Of a stretch of DNA of 64,000 nt, positions 40,968 through 49,506 are shown piece by piece. A model generated the notes under the pieces. That model had not been told where the DNA came from. It made no database searches and saw only the letters and a program-made list of their open reading frames with translations. The position numbers and the translations under genes were made by a program. Numbering within the stretch: the stretch's first letter is position 1; each line of letters starts with the position of its first letter. The stretch lies in NCBI RefSeq assembly GCF_002116905.1, contig NZ_CP015118.1, positions 1,116,001 to 1,180,000 on the forward strand, read 5' to 3'. This DNA is from Piscinibacter gummiphilus. GTDB taxonomy: Bacteria; Pseudomonadota; Gammaproteobacteria; Burkholderiales; Burkholderiaceae_C.

Positions 40968-43025
40968 ATGCAACTCCTCACCCTCTGGCACGTCCACCAG
41001 CCGGACTACCGGGCCGCCGGCCCGTCGCGCGCCCCCGTGTTCTCGCAGCCCTGGGCGTATCTCCACGCCACCAAGGACTACAGCGACATGGCGGCGCACC
41101 TGGAGCGCCATCCCTCGGTCGCGGCGACGTTCAACTTCTCCTCGACGCTGCTGGAGCAGCTCGAGGCGTACACCGAACAGTTCGCGAAGGGTGTGCCGAA
41201 CGACCCGCTGCTGCAGGCCCTGGCACGTGCCGAGCCCGGCCCGCGGGACGAGGCGCAGCGCCGGTACCTCGGTGACCAGTGCTTCCGCATCAAGCGGGAG
41301 ACGATGGTGAGGCGCTTCGCGCCGTACGCGGCGCTGGAGGCGAGGACGGGGGCGGCGTTCGAGGGAGACGATGCGGCCTTCGGGAAGCTGCCGCCCGCCT
41401 ACTTCGACGACCTGGTGACCTGGTACCACCTCGCGTGGTGCGGTGAAGCCCTGCACCGCGAAGATCCGGTGGTGCGCCGGCTCGTCGCGAAAGGCGAGCG
41501 CTTCTCGCTCGAGGACCGCCTGGCCCTGTTCGAGGTCGTTCGCTACACCGTGAGCGGTGTCCTGCCGCGCTACCGGGCGCTGGCGGACCGGGCGCAGATC
41601 GAGCTGTCACTGTCTCCGCATGCCCATCCCCTCGCGCCGTTGCTGATCGATTTCTCGGTGGCATCGCAGATCACGCCAGGCGTGACGTTGCCGACGGCGG
41701 AGCGATACCCCGGCGGCCTCGAACGGGTGCAATGGCACATCGACCGCGCGCGCGCCGTGTTCCGCCGCTGTTTCGGACGCGAGGCCGAAGGCACCTGGCC
41801 GCCGGAGGCGGCCGTCTCCGAGGCGGTGGTGGACCAGCTCGGCGACAACGGCTTCCGCTGGCTCGCCTGCGACGAGATGACCGTGCGCCGCAGCCTCGGC
41901 GATGCCGACGAGCCGCTGAACACCTCCTGGTGGCACTGGGGCGAGCCGAAGAACCCCGCCATCATCACGCGCAGCAAGGCAGCGTCGGAGTTCCTGTCGT
42001 TCGAGTATTCGCGCTACGCGCCGCGGGATGCGGCCGTGCACCTGCTCGACGGCGTGCGGGCGATCGCCGCGCGCCATGCCTCGGTGGGCGCGCCGCCCGT
42101 GGTGATGATCTCGCTCGACGGCGAAAACGCATGGGAGCACTACGACGCGAACGCCTGGGACTTCTTCGAGGCCTGGTACACCGCGCTGGACGAGGCCACG
42201 GACATCCAGACGGTCACGCCGTCGGCATGGCTGGCGGCGCCGTCGACTCCGGCGCCGTCCCGGCTGCAGAAGCTCCTGCCGGGGACCTGGATCGGCGGCG
42301 ACTTCAGCATGTGGATCGGCGACGCGGCACGCAACCGCGGCTGGGATGCCCTGGTTCAACTGAAACAGGCGTTCGATGCCGCGCTGCCGCGTCTCGACGC
42401 CGCGCAGCGCGAGCAGGCCGCCGTCGCGCTCGGGCGCTGCGAGGGGTCGGACTGGTTGTGGTGGATGGGCTTCGACGAACCGCGCGAAGCGGTGCTGACC
42501 TTCGACCGGGCCTACAAGCGCGGTCTCGCCGAAGCCTACGAGGCGATCGGCACGCCGGCCCCGCCGATGGAGGCCGATTTCTCCCGTGTCGGGTACGCCG
42601 TCACGGCGCCCGTGTCGACGCTGGAACTCGCGACCGCGATGGCGCGGGCGATGGGCATGCAGATCACCGTCGAAGTGCCGGAGGGCACGCTGCAATGGGG
42701 CGACCAGCCCACGTCGCCGGCGATCGACGAGTTCCTGGAACGGCAGGAGGCCGCGGGCTGGCTGTTCCACGTGCCGGCGATCGATGTCGGCGGCGCGCAG
42801 GCCGCCTTCTTCAAGTATGCGGAGATCCGGATCGCGCTGGAGAAATCGAACGTGCGGTTCTTCGAGGGCAGGGCGCTGCTGGCCACGAAAGGCATCGAGC
42901 CCGGCATCCTCGTTGTCGGTGTCGACCGGGCGGCGGCCCAGCGTCTCGTCGATCGTTTCCGGATGGGCGTTGCGTTGTTCGCCGAGCGTGGGCAGGCGTC
43001 ATCCCTGTTGAGTTTCGTGCGGTGA
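40968..43025 (+). CDS. Glycoside hydrolase family 57 protein (alpha-amylase/glucanotransferase type)
   Basis: A 685-residue cytoplasmic protein. GH57 motif I is HVHQP at residues 8-12. Motif III is GTWPPEAAVSE with Glu280, the likely nucleophile. Motif IV is SLDGENAWEHY with Asp384, the likely acid/base. A C-terminal part of ~250 residues follows, as in GH57 proteins of proteobacteria. It has no signal peptide, so it probably acts on internal alpha-glucan such as glycogen. It lies between two intergenic hairpins as a single-gene unit. The exact specificity (amylase, branching or transferase) cannot be read from the sequence. Confidence 0.88.
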   Translation: MQLLTLWHVHQPDYRAAGPSRAPVFSQPWAYLHATKDYSDMAAHLERHPSVAATFNFSSTLLEQLEAYTEQFAKGVPNDPLLQALARAEPGPRDEAQRRYLGDQCFRIKRETMVRRFAPYAALEARTGAAFEGDDAAFGKLPPAYFDDLVTWYHLAWCGEALHREDPVVRRLVAKGERFSLEDRLALFEVVRYTVSGVLPRYRALADRAQIELSLSPHAHPLAPLLIDFSVASQITPGVTLPTAERYPGGLERVQWHIDRARAVFRRCFGREAEGTWPPEAAVSEAVVDQLGDNGFRWLACDEMTVRRSLGDADEPLNTSWWHWGEPKNPAIITRSKAASEFLSFEYSRYAPRDAAVHLLDGVRAIAARHASVGAPPVVMISLDGENAWEHYDANAWDFFEAWYTALDEATDIQTVTPSAWLAAPSTPAPSRLQKLLPGTWIGGDFSMWIGDAARNRGWDALVQLKQAFDAALPRLDAAQREQAAVALGRCEGSDWLWWMGFDEPREAVLTFDRAYKRGLAEAYEAIGTPAPPMEADFSRVGYAVTAPVSTLELATAMARAMGMQITVEVPEGTLQWGDQPTSPAIDEFLERQEAAGWLFHVPAIDVGGAQAAFFKYAEIRIALEKSNVRFFEGRALLATKGIEPGILVVGVDRAAAQRLVDRFRMGVALFAERGQASSLLSFVR

Positions 43026-43026
43026 T

Positions 43027-43102
43027 GGGTGTTGGCCTGGAGCGCGTGATCTGAAGCGACCCTGGCCGCCCATGCGTCGTTCGACGCATTGCCCCAACAC
43101 CC
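43027..43102. repeat. Nested inverted repeats downstream of the GH57 gene
   Basis: GGGTGTTGG (43027-43035) pairs with CCAACACCC (43094-43102). Inside lies a second, perfect hairpin ATGCGTCG-TT-CGACGCAT (43072-43089). No T-run follows, so this is not a canonical terminator, though it may stall or protect the GH57 transcript's 3' end. Confidence 0.55.
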
Positions 43103-43147
43103 GGCCTTGCGTCCAATCCTTCCGTTGTCCTGCGACGGAGGTGAACG

Positions 43148-44014
43148 ATGGCGAGGGTGAAGGTGGGGGAGGTGCGCGACCTGTGGCGATACCCGGTCAA
43201 GGGGATGGCCGGCGAGCGCGTGGCGACCGTCGAACTGGGGCCCCAGGGCACGCTGGGCGATCGCCGCTGGGCGGTGCGTGACACGGCGCGCGCCGAGATC
43301 CAGAGCTGCAAGTTCCGGCCGGACCTGCTGCGTTGCGCCGCCCGTCTCGATCCGGACGCCCCGGGCGGTGTGGCCATCACGCTGCCCGACGGACGTTCGG
43401 TCGGCGTGGCGGATCCCGAGGCCGCCGCCGCGGTGTCCCGGCTGGTCGGCCACGCATCGACCCTCGAGCCGCTGCGGCCCGCCGATGACGCCGTGTTCTA
43501 CCGGCGCCATGGCGTCGGGGACGGCACCTGGCTCGCCGAACTGAAGGCCACGTTCGAGCGCGAACCCGGCGAGCCCCTGCCGGCGATCCTCGATGCGTTT
43601 CCTCCAGAGGCCGCCGAGTTCGTGGTGCGGCCGGGGACCTTTCACCTCGTGACCCAGCTGCACCTGCTGACCACGGCGACGCTGGCTCATCTGGCAGCCC
43701 TTGACCCGGTGTCGGACTGGGACGTCCGGCGCTTCCGGCCGAACGTGCTCGTCGATACGGGGCGTGACGCGCGAGGCCTGCTCGAACAGGCGTGGGTGGG
43801 CCGGCGTGTCCTCATCGGTGATGCGGCCGTGGCGTGCGTGGACACGACCCCGCGCTGCGGCGCGATCACCCGTGCGCAGGCGGAGGGCGTGGTGGCGGAC
43901 ACGGGCGTCCTGCGCACGGTGGTGAGCCGGGCGGCGCAGAACGTCGGTGTGTACGGCGAGGTCGCGTTCGGGAACGAGGTGCGCGTGGGCGACGGTGTCT
44001 TCCTGGACGGTTGA
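43148..44014 (+). CDS. MOSC domain protein
   Basis: A 288-residue protein with the MOSC N-terminal beta-barrel (VGEVRDLWRYPVKGMAGERV, LGDRRWAVRD) and the MOSC domain. The MOSC domain has FRPNVLVDT and the conserved Cys237 in DTTPRCGAIT, the residue that handles sulfur or the molybdenum cofactor in YiiM/YcbX and mARC relatives. No ferredoxin domain is attached, unlike YcbX. The likely role is Moco-dependent reduction of N-hydroxylated compounds or sulfur transfer (family knowledge; specific substrate unknown). The RBS CGGAGG precedes the ATG at 43148. Confidence 0.88.
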   Translation: MARVKVGEVRDLWRYPVKGMAGERVATVELGPQGTLGDRRWAVRDTARAEIQSCKFRPDLLRCAARLDPDAPGGVAITLPDGRSVGVADPEAAAAVSRLVGHASTLEPLRPADDAVFYRRHGVGDGTWLAELKATFEREPGEPLPAILDAFPPEAAEFVVRPGTFHLVTQLHLLTTATLAHLAALDPVSDWDVRRFRPNVLVDTGRDARGLLEQAWVGRRVLIGDAAVACVDTTPRCGAITRAQAEGVVADTGVLRTVVSRAAQNVGVYGEVAFGNEVRVGDGVFLDG

Positions 44015-44029
44015 CCCGTGCCCGGGTTC

Positions 44030-44155
44030 TCACCCGTGCCGGCGTTTCGGCTTCACGTCCTGACTCGCCGTGATGCAGTTGCACCCGACCGGGTTGCGAA
44101 TCTCGTGCGAGAGGCCTCCCATGAAGAAGAGAAGGGCCAGGCAGAGCTTCCTCAT
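44030..44155 (-). CDS. Tiny exported protein (41 residues) with a kinase H-box-like stretch
   Basis: A very short gene supported by a strong Shine-Dalgarno (AAGGAGA, 8 bases before the ATG at 44155) and a signal-peptide-like start MRKLCLALLFFMGG. The remainder contains LSHEIRNPVG, which is identical in pattern to the phospho-acceptor H-box of histidine kinases, and then CNC and a basic end. At this size it cannot be a kinase. It is either a small secreted peptide or the fused remnant of a kinase gene. It converges on the MOSC gene. Confidence 0.5.
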   Translation of the reverse strand: MRKLCLALLFFMGGLSHEIRNPVGCNCITASQDVKPKRRHG

Positions 44156-44279
44156 GTCACGTGTCTCCTTGGTCATCGACGAGGCATGATGAGCCGGGCC
44201 ACGCCGCCTGGAGCGAAACGCGTATCGCACTGTGTCCGCGCGTGGGTTCGACACACTCCGTTGCCCGGCCCGGCCACGC

Positions 44280-44311
44280 AAAAAAAGGCGCACCCCCGCA
44301 GGAGGTGCGCC
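44280..44311 (-). terminator. Rho-independent terminator of the PETase-like gene
   Basis: Read on the minus strand, GGCGCACC (44311-44304) pairs with GGTGCGCC and is followed by seven T residues (44286-44280). It lies about 40 bases after the stop codon of the polyester hydrolase gene, in its direction of transcription. Confidence 0.85.
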
Positions 44312-44352
44312 CAGCCGTCAGGCAAGAGGGCCCCGACGGAGACAGGAGGCTG

Positions 44353-45234
44353 TCAGAACCCGCCGCGCCGCTTGTCCGACACCTCGAGGCTGCTGAGCGC
44401 GCTCCAGCCGGCGCCCTGGATCCAGCTGTCGTAGCGGCGATCGTTGTCGATCCAGCGCTTGGCCCAGGCGATGCCCAGCTTGCCGAGCGTGGCGTAGTGG
44501 CCGCCGCCGTCCATCACGCACAGGTGGTCGTCGCCGCGCATCTCGGCATAGGCCTTCGGCGTGCTGGAGGGCAGGGCCGTGTAGAACGCCGAGGCGTGGA
44601 TGGCGGTGGGGGCGATCGCGTCGAGCTGGCAGGCGAGCACCATCGTCGGCACGCGGATGGCGCCGAAGCTCAGGACGGAGGCGAGGTTCCACGGGGCCAT
44701 CGGGATCGCGGCCTTCAGCGACGGGTTGGCGAACGCGGCCACCAGCGCGCCGCCGCCGCCCATCGAGTGGCCCGCCACCGCGCGCCGCGTGGCGTCCACC
44801 TTGCCGTACAGCGGGCTGAGGCGGCTGCGGCCGAGGTCGGTCACGTGGTTCAGCGCGGCCATCAGTTGCGACGCGCGTTGCTCGGGCTGGTCGAGCACGG
44901 TGGTCGTGTCGATCACGATGACGACGAAGCCGTGGGTCGACAGGCGCTCGCCCCAGAAGTACATCGACGAACCCGGGGCGGTGAAGCCGGGCGACACGGC
45001 GATCAGGCCGTACTGGCCCGATGCGGTCGGGTACCAGATGCGGCCGCCGCCGAAGCCGAGGGCCGAGAGCCGCGAGACGTCGCTCGTGCGGACCGAGAAG
45101 CTGCCGTTGCGTTCGAGCGCGGCCGTGGTCGGATCCGGGCCTTTCTGGTACGGATTCAGTTGAGCGGATGCGGTACCGGACAGCAGCAGGGCGCTCGCCC
45201 CGAGGGCGAGCGCGCGGAGGGATTTCTTCAGCAT
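44353..45234 (-). CDS. PETase-like polyester hydrolase (type I cutinase fold), secreted
   Basis: A 293-residue alpha/beta hydrolase with a signal peptide (residues 1-25, ASA-Q). Start QLNPYQKGPDPT, core HGFVVIVIDT and DQPEQRASQLMAAL align by eye along the full length with Ideonella PETase. The triad is Ser157 in GHSMGGGG, Asp205 in CQLDAIAP and His237 in DDHLC. Cys202 and Cys239 match the active-site disulfide special to PETase. At subsite positions PETase has Trp159 and Ser238, where this protein has His156 and Leu238, as in ordinary cutinases. The Trp of PMAPW (182) is kept. The second PETase disulfide is missing, and the C-terminus is a short basic tail. I chose the ATG at 45234 with GGAGA upstream. 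It probably hydrolyses polyesters or cutin outside the cell. Activity on PET is inference. Confidence 0.9.
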   Translation of the reverse strand: MLKKSLRALALGASALLLSGTASAQLNPYQKGPDPTTAALERNGSFSVRTSDVSRLSALGFGGGRIWYPTASGQYGLIAVSPGFTAPGSSMYFWGERLSTHGFVVIVIDTTTVLDQPEQRASQLMAALNHVTDLGRSRLSPLYGKVDATRRAVAGHSMGGGGALVAAFANPSLKAAIPMAPWNLASVLSFGAIRVPTMVLACQLDAIAPTAIHASAFYTALPSSTPKAYAEMRGDDHLCVMDGGGHYATLGKLGIAWAKRWIDNDRRYDSWIQGAGWSALSSLEVSDKRRGGF

Positions 45235-45333
45235 GGTTTGTCTCCAAAGTGTGGAATGGATCGCGGCACCTCTGCGGGTGCGCGCGCTGCCCATTCTTCG
45301 GAGATCGTCGGCGCGGTCCATCCGCGCAATGCG

Positions 45334-46200
45334 CTACCCCGTTGGTACAAGCGTGTCCAGCCCATCGGTGCTAGCGCGGACGCATGGCAGCGAGGACATC
45401 GGATCGACGAAGAGTTCCTCGCCCATGAACGAGCGCTGCGGCGGAAAACCGAAGTGCTGCTTCCACAGCTTCGAGAAGTGCGACGAGTCGGAGAAACCGG
45501 CGATGGCGGCCACCTCCGTGAGGCTCACGCCGCGCCGCAGGTAGGCCGCGGCTGCCTGCAGCTTGAGCGTCTGCTCGTAGCGCCGCAGCGGGATGCCCAC
45601 CTCGCGCTGGAACAGGTGCACGAGCCAGTCCTTCGACAGGTTCACGGCTTCGGCCAGCTCCTGCGTGCTGAGGCCGTGCTGCCCCCGCAGGCGCCGCATC
45701 ACCTCGCGCACGCGCGGGTCGAGCGGCCCCGCCGCCGGCAGCCGGGCCGCCGCGAGGTCCACGGCCTGTTCGTACAACCGGTCGGCCTCGGCCGGAGCGA
45801 GGCGCCATTCGCGGAACGCCATCAGCGTGTCCTGCAGCGCCGCGAAATGCGCGCGCGGCCAGGCGCGTGCCGCGGGATGGCCGCGTGCGAAGGTGGGGAA
45901 GGCGCGGTGCGTGGGGCTGATGTCGATGCTGACGACCGGGCTGTCCTTCGCGCGGATGCGCTTGCGCACGCCGGGGCCGACGAACAGCGCGCTCGTGGCG
46001 AAGCGGGTGTCCGCCGTCTGCACCTCGAACGCATCGGCGTTCAGCGCGAGGTACAGCACGGCGGACTGCCGCTGGTTGGTGACGTCGTCGAACCGGCCGG
46101 CGTAGAGGAAGCCGGACGGCACGACGTGCATGCGGCCGACCGGTGCCACCGTCGCGGCGGCACCGGGTCGGGCGGGGCGGGTCCTGAGGGGCGAGGTCAT
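45334..46200 (-). CDS. AraC-family transcriptional regulator
   Basis: A 288-residue protein with an N-terminal cupin-like sensing domain (residues ~25-160) and a C-terminal double helix-turn-helix (~185-280): STQELAEAVNLSKDWLVHLF, then EVAAIAGFSDSSHFSKLWKQ, the AraC signature. It lies upstream of and in the same direction as the PETase-like gene, with a gap of about 100 bases, and is a good candidate for its activator. The frame stays open to 46692, but that part antiparallels another gene's frame. The ATG at 46200 gives the proper family start. Confidence 0.88.
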   Translation of the reverse strand: MTSPLRTRPARPGAAATVAPVGRMHVVPSGFLYAGRFDDVTNQRQSAVLYLALNADAFEVQTADTRFATSALFVGPGVRKRIRAKDSPVVSIDISPTHRAFPTFARGHPAARAWPRAHFAALQDTLMAFREWRLAPAEADRLYEQAVDLAAARLPAAGPLDPRVREVMRRLRGQHGLSTQELAEAVNLSKDWLVHLFQREVGIPLRRYEQTLKLQAAAAYLRRGVSLTEVAAIAGFSDSSHFSKLWKQHFGFPPQRSFMGEELFVDPMSSLPCVRASTDGLDTLVPTG

Positions 46201-46280
46201 GGCAGGGTATGTGTTGCAACGGCGATGATTGGCGCCGGAGCGGGTCCCTGCTTGTACAGGATGGTCGCGATCCTGGGGAA

Positions 46281-46787
46281 TTACCCGGGGTCCTGTTCGC
46301 CCGGCAGGGTCGGCACGTTCATCGGCGCGATGTGAGGAGCGGGTGCCTCGGTCGCCGTCAGCACGCTGGCCGGCATCGCCGCGGCGATGTCGGCGTCGCC
46401 GCCGTCGAGGGTGACCGGCGACGCGGTATCCGCCAGCGCGGGAGGCCTGGCGTCCACCTTGTCGTGGCGCGCGGCGGCCGGCGCAGGGGCGGGGGGCGCT
46501 TCGTCGTCCGCCGGGACCTCGGCCGGCGGCGGGGCGAACCACTGGACCGGCGCCGGCCGGGCGGCCGCGAGGGTGACCCGCGGGGCCGCGGGTTCCTCCG
46601 GCCCCAGCGCCAGCAGCATGGCCGCGGCCACGGCCAGCAGGGTCGCGCCCGCCACCAGCACGGAACCGCGGAGGTTCCGTCCGCCGCGCCACGGGGCGGT
46701 GGCCTGCGCGCCATGGAACCGGTTGGCATCGGCCTCCGCGGCGCGGAGGAAATCACCGAGGGACTGGCCGTTGAAGTGGGTTTCCAT
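46281..46787 (-). CDS. Single-pass membrane protein of unknown function
   Basis: A 168-residue protein with a 40-residue cytoplasmic N-terminus, one membrane helix (residues ~41-62) and a Pro/Ala/Asp-rich periplasmic tail of about 105 residues without obvious fold. The RBS GGGGAGG precedes the ATG at 46787. It starts 12 bases after the large secreted hydrolase-like gene upstream, so the two form an operon. A role as a partner or anchor for that protein is possible but unproven. Confidence 0.7.
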   Translation of the reverse strand: METHFNGQSLGDFLRAAEADANRFHGAQATAPWRGGRNLRGSVLVAGATLLAVAAAMLLALGPEEPAAPRVTLAAARPAPVQWFAPPPAEVPADDEAPPAPAPAAARHDKVDARPPALADTASPVTLDGGDADIAAAMPASVLTATEAPAPHIAPMNVPTLPGEQDPG

Positions 46788-46799
46788 GGCGTCCTCCCC

Positions 46800-48773
46800 T
46801 TACCAGGTGGCCAGTGCGGCGCGCACTTCGTCGCGGTACAGCTCGTTCGACGCGGCGCCGTACGCCTTGGTGTAGTTGGTGTCGATCGGGCATTCGATGG
46901 CCGCGGTCGAGGTGTCCTCGAAACAGGTCACCGGCACGTCGGAGACCAGGCGTGCGAACGAGTAGGTGCGGTACTGCGTGGTGCCCGACACCTTGATGGG
47001 CAGGCGGATCAGGCCGGTGCCCGAACGGATGATCACGCCCTGGCCGCAGCCGCCGTTCGCGTCGGGCAGGCAGGTGCCGTAGCTGCCGCCCTTGCTCCAG
47101 GTCTCCACGGCGGCGCCGAACTGCGCGGCGACGGTGGCCGACTTGCCGAGCTTCGCCGCTTCCTGGTCGATGATGGCCTGCAGCGCTTCACCGGCTTCGT
47201 CGGCGTGGTTGACCGACTCGAGGAACTCGCTGCGCGCCGAGTTCGTGTTGCTCAGCAGGGTGGAATTCCAGACCCCTTCGTAGATGCGGGCCAGGTCGGC
47301 GGCCGTGGTGTCGTTGCGCCGGTTGGCGGGGTCGAACTTGTCCGTCTGCAGGTTCTTGTAGCCGCAGCCGATGTCGTGGCGCACGGTGGTGCCGGTGAGG
47401 CCGGTGGCGGTGGCCGTGGCGTTGAGGCCCGCGAAGCCGCCGGTGCGCAGCGTGACGCCGCGGGTCGTGCGGTTGTCGGAGATGCGCATCATCTCGTCGA
47501 GACCCTTCTCGAAGTCGTAGTCGGTGCGGAGGTTGGCGGCGGTCTCGAGCGACGGTTGCGGGCAGGCGTTCTTGCGTTCGGTCAGCGTGCCGGTGCGGTA
47601 GTCGTAGTAGTTGAAGGGCGTCGCGAGCTCGTCGGTGCCCGCAGCCACGCGGCGCATCGCGTGCAGCAGGTGCAGCGACTTCAGCGAACTCGCCACCTCC
47701 GCGCGGCGGCGGCTGTTGAGGTCCACCTTCACGCTGCCGCCCACTTCCTTCAGGTAGGCCGAGAAGATGCCGCGGGTGGGGTTGCCGTTGGCATCGAGGA
47801 AGGTCTTGCCGAACTCGCCGCGCATGCGGGCCGTGCTGGCGTTCGCGTTGTCGATGAAGGCCGCGTCGTAGCGGCGCACGCCGTTGCCGTTCAGGTAGCT
47901 CACGATGTCAATGGGGCGGGCCGACACCTGGTTCGCGTAGTCGACGAGCGCGGCCATCGACGAGAAGCCGTACTGATACCACCACGCCGCGTTGTCGGCG
48001 CCGGTGTTCTTCACCTGGATGAAGTTGTAGGTGCCGTCGGCCTGGCGGTCGAGCTTGACGATGCGGCCGCTGAACGAACTCACCTTCGCGGCGATGTCGG
48101 CAGGGGTCTGGTTCAGCCACCACTGCCAGGCCTTCGCGTCGGCCCCGGTGTTGGCGACCGAGATCATCGTGTACTTCTTGACGCCGCCCTCCATGTAGCT
48201 GTCGAGGTCGACGAGGCGCTGGCCCGACGAGGTGAGGTAGCTGCTGATCTGCGCGGAACTCGCGCCCGCCATGTAGCCCCAGTTGCGCGCGGCGCTGCCG
48301 GTGTTCGAGACCATCACGGCGGCGAAGCGGATCTGGCCGCCGCCGATGTCGTACGGCTGTAGATCGATCAGGCGTGCGGTGTGGGCGTTGAGTTTCGTCT
48401 GGATCTCGGCGAAGGTCAGGCCGTAGTACCACCACCAGCCGGACACCGCGTAGGCCCCGCTGTTGCTCACCATCCGCACCGAAAACGTCGGCACGCCGCC
48501 GCTGACGGCGTTCACTTCGAGGGAGGCGATGCGGGCACCGTGGTCGCTCAGGTACGTGCCGATCTGGGTGGCGTTGACGCCGGTGTAGGCCCACCAGCCG
48601 GTGGGGCTGTCGATCGAGTGATCGGTGGTCAGCGACGTGGTGTCGAGCGCCATCGGCGTGACGGCGATGGCCGAGGGCGCCTGCACGGCGAGTTGCGCCG
48701 AAGCGCCGGAGGCCAGGGCGGCTGCGGCGACAGTGGCGAGGAGGGAGCGGGTCAGGAGGTTCACCGGATGCAT
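46800..48773 (-). CDS. Secreted protein with five BTRD1-type repeats and a serine-hydrolase-like C-terminus (polyglycine hydrolase-like)
   Basis: A 657-residue protein with a signal peptide (residues 1-26, ASA-Q). Residues ~57-308 are five ~50-residue repeats of the form 'WW.Y.G.s...I...l...g.RivdLd.y...g...F..v.V.NtG', matching the bacterial tandem repeat domain found in polyglycine hydrolases. The C-terminal domain contains S362-S-L-K365, an SxxK motif of the beta-lactamase/PBP type, in EVASSLKSLHLLHAM. This is the layout of fungal polyglycine hydrolases that cut Gly-rich host proteins. The domain also carries several cysteines (for example CFEDTS, IECP). A protease or amidase role is inferred. 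Whether the SxxK Ser is the nucleophile needs structure prediction. Confidence 0.72.
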   Translation of the reverse strand: MHPVNLLTRSLLATVAAAALASGASAQLAVQAPSAIAVTPMALDTTSLTTDHSIDSPTGWWAYTGVNATQIGTYLSDHGARIASLEVNAVSGGVPTFSVRMVSNSGAYAVSGWWWYYGLTFAEIQTKLNAHTARLIDLQPYDIGGGQIRFAAVMVSNTGSAARNWGYMAGASSAQISSYLTSSGQRLVDLDSYMEGGVKKYTMISVANTGADAKAWQWWLNQTPADIAAKVSSFSGRIVKLDRQADGTYNFIQVKNTGADNAAWWYQYGFSSMAALVDYANQVSARPIDIVSYLNGNGVRRYDAAFIDNANASTARMRGEFGKTFLDANGNPTRGIFSAYLKEVGGSVKVDLNSRRRAEVASSLKSLHLLHAMRRVAAGTDELATPFNYYDYRTGTLTERKNACPQPSLETAANLRTDYDFEKGLDEMMRISDNRTTRGVTLRTGGFAGLNATATATGLTGTTVRHDIGCGYKNLQTDKFDPANRRNDTTAADLARIYEGVWNSTLLSNTNSARSEFLESVNHADEAGEALQAIIDQEAAKLGKSATVAAQFGAAVETWSKGGSYGTCLPDANGGCGQGVIIRSGTGLIRLPIKVSGTTQYRTYSFARLVSDVPVTCFEDTSTAAIECPIDTNYTKAYGAASNELYRDEVRAALATW

Positions 48774-49011
48774 GTCGAATCTTTCAGGGCTGGGTTGAAG
48801 GGGAACCCGACGTTCGGGGTGCAGGCAGTGTCCGGACGCGAGGTTTCAGCGGGGCTTCACGCAACGCCCTGTGTGTTTCATGGATTGCGCATCGGGTCCC
48901 CCCATCGGAGGGCACCCGCGAAACAAAACGAAATGCAGCGATACCGCGGCGAGATCCATCCGCGGCCGCACCCCGGGATCATGGGCACATCACCCCACGG
49001 AGGACCACGAG
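48774..49011. other. Divergent intergenic region
   Basis: This stretch separates the minus-strand repeat protein from the plus-strand His-rich protein and must hold both promoters. The plus-side RBS GGAGG at 48999-49003 is clear. I see no palindrome or -10/-35 pair strong enough to name. Confidence 0.5.
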
Positions 49012-49506
49012 ATGCACCTGTTCCACAGCCGCTTCCACCGCCATGAACGGCACCATGCCCGCGGCCGCTTCGGCGCGTTCTGGCACGCCGCGTTCCATCA
49101 CTCGCGCCCCTTTCACGACCACCACGCCGAGGCCTCGTTCCGTCCCGGGCGTGTCCCGCTGCGGTCCCGCGCCGCGGCGTTCCTCGACCTGGACGCCGAG
49201 CAGATGGAACGGATGGATCGCCTGTTCGACGAGGTCTGCACCGCGCGACGTGCCGCGAAGGACGTGCTCCGGAGCGCGGAGTTCGCCGCGCTGGTCGAGA
49301 ACGAGAACTTCCGGCGCGAGGAGGCGCAGGCGTTGTTCGATCGCCGGATCGACACGCTGAAGGCCATCGGCCCGTCGGTGGTGGCGGCGTTCGGCGACTT
49401 CTTCGACACACTCGACTTCGAGCAGCAGCAGATGCTGCGTTTCGCGCTGCGCCGCCGCCGCCATGGGCACAATGGACGGCACGATGCACCGCCTGCTGCT
49501 GATTGA
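49012..49506 (+). CDS. His-rich Spy/CpxP-like protein
   Basis: A 164-residue protein. The first 40 residues contain 12 His (HERHHARGRF, FHHSRPFHDHH) and no hydrophobic signal sequence. The rest is helical, with LDLDAEQMERMDRLFDEV resembling the LTxxQ region of Spy/CpxP-type metal-stress proteins, and then FEQQQMLRFALRRRRHGHNG. It starts the operon for the two-component system that follows, and its end overlaps the regulator gene. Such small proteins near two-component genes often bind metals or damp the sensor. That role is inferred from the His-rich tail and context. The ATG at 49012 has GGAGGA upstream. Confidence 0.7.
   Translation: MHLFHSRFHRHERHHARGRFGAFWHAAFHHSRPFHDHHAEASFRPGRVPLRSRAAAFLDLDAEQMERMDRLFDEVCTARRAAKDVLRSAEFAALVENENFRREEAQALFDRRIDTLKAIGPSVVAAFGDFFDTLDFEQQQMLRFALRRRRHGHNGRHDAPPAAD

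Noticed and set aside
40968..43025. Polysaccharide deacetylase
   Set aside because: The HxHQP start, WPPE and DGENAWEHY motifs are those of GH57, not of NodB-type deacetylases.
45334..46692. Upstream extension of the AraC gene to 452 codons
   Set aside because: The extra 164 codons are Pro/Arg/Gly-rich and lie on top of the 168-residue membrane protein gene, which has a strong RBS.
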